Below are positions 15,725 through 16,640 of a stretch of DNA of 16,640 nucleotides, piece by piece. Source of the stretch: Bradyrhizobiaceae bacterium (lineage in GTDB: Bacteria > Pseudomonadota > Alphaproteobacteria > Rhizobiales > Hyphomicrobiaceae); NCBI GenBank assembly GCA_947475855.1, contig CANJPN010000066.1, forward strand, positions 1-16,640, given 5' to 3'. Below the pieces are notes generated by a model. The model worked only from the letters and a program-made list of their open reading frames with translations. It ran no database searches and was not told where the DNA came from. Position numbers and translations under genes: made by a program. Positions within the stretch are counted from its first letter, which is position 1; each line of letters opens with the position of its first letter.

Positions 15725-15827
15725 AAAAATAAAAAAGGCCGCGCGGGATTACCGTGCGGCCCAAGTCTAGGGAGGAAACGCCCAAGAAGGGCACGACACG
15801 ACGAGGGAGGCTCGTCGATGACGCAAT
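15725..15827 (-). ncRNA. Small RNA, copy A (anti-Shine-Dalgarno type)
   Basis: On the minus strand a perfect TATAAT (15834-15839) puts the start near 15827, giving about 100 nt. Hairpin 1 is CGACGAG/CUCGUCG (15799-15817) with CCUCC in its loop. Hairpin 2 is GCCC(UUCUU)GGGC (15780-15792). An open UUUCCUCCCUAGACUU is centred on 15770-15778. The terminator is a 10-bp stem with one mismatch (15737-15761) followed by UUUUUUAUUUUU. It shares a 23-base identical core (15762-15784) with copy B (15506-15528), 256 bases away. Unlike copy B it offers two anti-Shine-Dalgarno elements. It is probably a trans-acting regulator of translation; targets are unknown. It runs divergently from the hisN-like gene. 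Confidence 0.75.
15737..15761 (-). terminator. Terminator of small RNA copy A
   Basis: On the minus strand GGCCGCACGG pairs with CCGCGCGGCC (one mismatch, 5-base loop). It is followed by TTTTTTATTTTT (15725-15736), a textbook Rho-independent stop. The stem sequence differs from that of copy B while the stem position is kept. Confidence 0.85.
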
Positions 15828-15833
15828 GCACAA

Positions 15834-15862
15834 ATTATAGATGCGGCGCAGCATTCGCAACA
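15834..15862 (-). promoter_or_regulatory. Promoter of small RNA copy A
   Basis: The minus-strand -10 box is TATAAT (15834-15839), an exact consensus match, with a T/G-rich TGTTGC or TTGCGA stretch 15-17 bases further up serving as a -35. The upstream sequence TTGC-A-x-TGCTGCG is shared with the promoter region of copy B (TTGCAATCTGCTGCG, 15580-15595 area), so the duplication included the promoter. Confidence 0.6.
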
Positions 15863-16025
15863 TCAAAATGCGCAGATCAGCAGCCTCAGCTATGCAGGAA
15901 TTAGTGCGGCAAAGCGACTGGCCCCTTGCGGATGTTGATTGGCTGGTTCTTGACCTGGCGCGAACACCGGGTCACGAGCAGTGAAGTACGGCTGGAGCAT
16001 CCGAAAAATGCGCAAGGAGAGACGA

Positions 16026-16640
16026 TTGCCACCAGTAAAGCAGCCATCTGCAGCAGCACTTCTCGAGTTCGCCCACGAACTGGCAGACGCGGCTGGCAAG
16101 GCGATCCTCCCGCATTTCCGCCGCCGCCTCATCGTCGACAATAAGGCCTCCGACGGCGGCTACGATCCAGTCACCGCCGCCGACCGCGCTGCAGAGCGTG
16201 TCGTCCGCAAGCTGGTGAAGGCACGGTTTCCGGCACATGGCTTCGAGGGCGAGGAATATGGCGACGAAGCACTCGAGCAACCCATGCGCTGGGTCGTCGA
16301 TCCGATCGACGGCACGCGCGCCTTCGTGCTCGGCCTGCCGGTATGGGGCACTTTGATCGGGCTGACGAGCGACGGCGAACCGCTGCTCGGTGTTATGGAC
16401 CAGCCTTTCACGCGGGAGCGATTTTGGGCGAGTGCACGCGGCGCGTTCTTCCGCGATCCGAACGGTCGCCAACACCGGCTGAAGACCCGTGCAAGCCCGC
16501 GCATGGCAGATGCCATGATGACGACCACCCACCCCGATCTCTTCGCGCCTGGCGCCGAACGGCAGGGCTTCGAGCGTGTAAAGGCGAAGGTCCGGGCTTG
16601 CCGCTATGGCGGTGATTGTTACACCTACTGCCTCTTGGCG
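16026..16640 (+). CDS. hisN: HisN-type inositol-monophosphatase-family phosphatase, partial
   Basis: The gene runs off the right edge; 205 codons are visible. TTG 16026 is preferred as start because AAGGAGA (16014-16020) sits 5 bases upstream. ATG 16008 in the same frame is possible (GGAG 10 bases upstream) but would overlap that site. Mg-dependent IMPase-fold motifs are DPVTAADRAAE, GEEYG (metal-binding glutamate) and WVVDPIDGTRAF, with WGTLIGL after it. Residues CRYGGDCYTYCLLA at the edge match the histidinol-phosphatase subgroup as found in rhizobia. The likely reaction is histidinol phosphate to histidinol, the penultimate stage of histidine synthesis. An inositol- or other sugar-phosphatase role cannot be excluded without the C-terminus. 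Confidence 0.85.
   Translation, partial: MPPVKQPSAAALLEFAHELADAAGKAILPHFRRRLIVDNKASDGGYDPVTAADRAAERVVRKLVKARFPAHGFEGEEYGDEALEQPMRWVVDPIDGTRAFVLGLPVWGTLIGLTSDGEPLLGVMDQPFTRERFWASARGAFFRDPNGRQHRLKTRASPRMADAMMTTTHPDLFAPGAERQGFERVKAKVRACRYGGDCYTYCLLA

Noticed and set aside
15506..15784. Possible CRISPR or direct-repeat array
   Set aside because: There are only two copies 256 bases apart, and each is part of a folded RNA with its own terminator.
15722..15904. 60-codon plus-strand frame
   Set aside because: It overlaps small RNA copy A; the RNA structure and terminator explain the sequence better.
1..16640. tRNA, rRNA, CRISPR or prophage genes
   Set aside because: None of the expected sequence patterns was seen on either strand.

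Overview
This GC-rich window comes from an alphaproteobacterium, most likely of the order Hyphomicrobiales (Rhizobiales; Bradyrhizobium/Rhodopseudomonas-like relatives). The reasons are the gene order leuA - mreBCD - mrdA - rodA, a CpdR-type response regulator next to an N-formylglutamate amidohydrolase and a HisN-type phosphatase, and small RNAs that look like the alphaproteobacterial anti-Shine-Dalgarno class. All assignments are from reading the sequence and from memory of the families; no search was run.

Left part (1-5324), mostly minus strand, accessory. The window opens with what looks like the 3' end of an insertion sequence, which appears to have cut off the C-terminal part of a membrane-anchored TIR-domain protein (59-1123). 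Next to it is a small exported protein of unknown function (1163-1417). Then comes a minus-strand cluster that probably starts from one promoter near 5355-5382. It holds a two-component-type flavin monooxygenase of the NtaA/SnaA/DszA group (3963-5324), a TAXI-type solute-binding protein (2674-3756) and a BMP-family solute-binding protein broken by a frameshift (1614-2622). No permease or ATPase gene is present.

Middle (5325-7450). leuA (5809-7413) makes 2-isopropylmalate synthase. It is preceded by a short reading frame (5560-5682) with eight leucine codons in a ten-codon stretch, followed by an RNA stem. This has the layout of a leucine attenuator. A perfect 11-bp hairpin follows leuA, then about 570 bases without a recognisable gene.

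Right-centre (8028-13665), plus strand. This is a compact cell-shape operon: mreB, mreC, mreD, mrdA (PBP2) and rodA. From mreC onward each gene overlaps the next by 1-4 bases. Together they make the elongasome: the MreB filament, the MreC/MreD membrane scaffold, the RodA glycan polymerase and the PBP2 transpeptidase that build side-wall peptidoglycan. MreB looks rather diverged, and PBP2 carries a proline/arginine-rich segment just before its active-site serine.

Right end (13775-16640). A CpdR-like receiver protein (minus) converges on rodA. An N-formylglutamate amidohydrolase follows on the plus strand. The gap after it (15449-16025) holds no protein gene but two tandem, related small RNAs on the minus strand. 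Each has a single-stranded UUUCCUCCC (anti-Shine-Dalgarno) element and its own U-tailed terminator. The window ends inside a hisN-like phosphatase gene.

The best candidates for a second look are the tandem small RNAs, the leucine leader of leuA and the truncated TIR gene.
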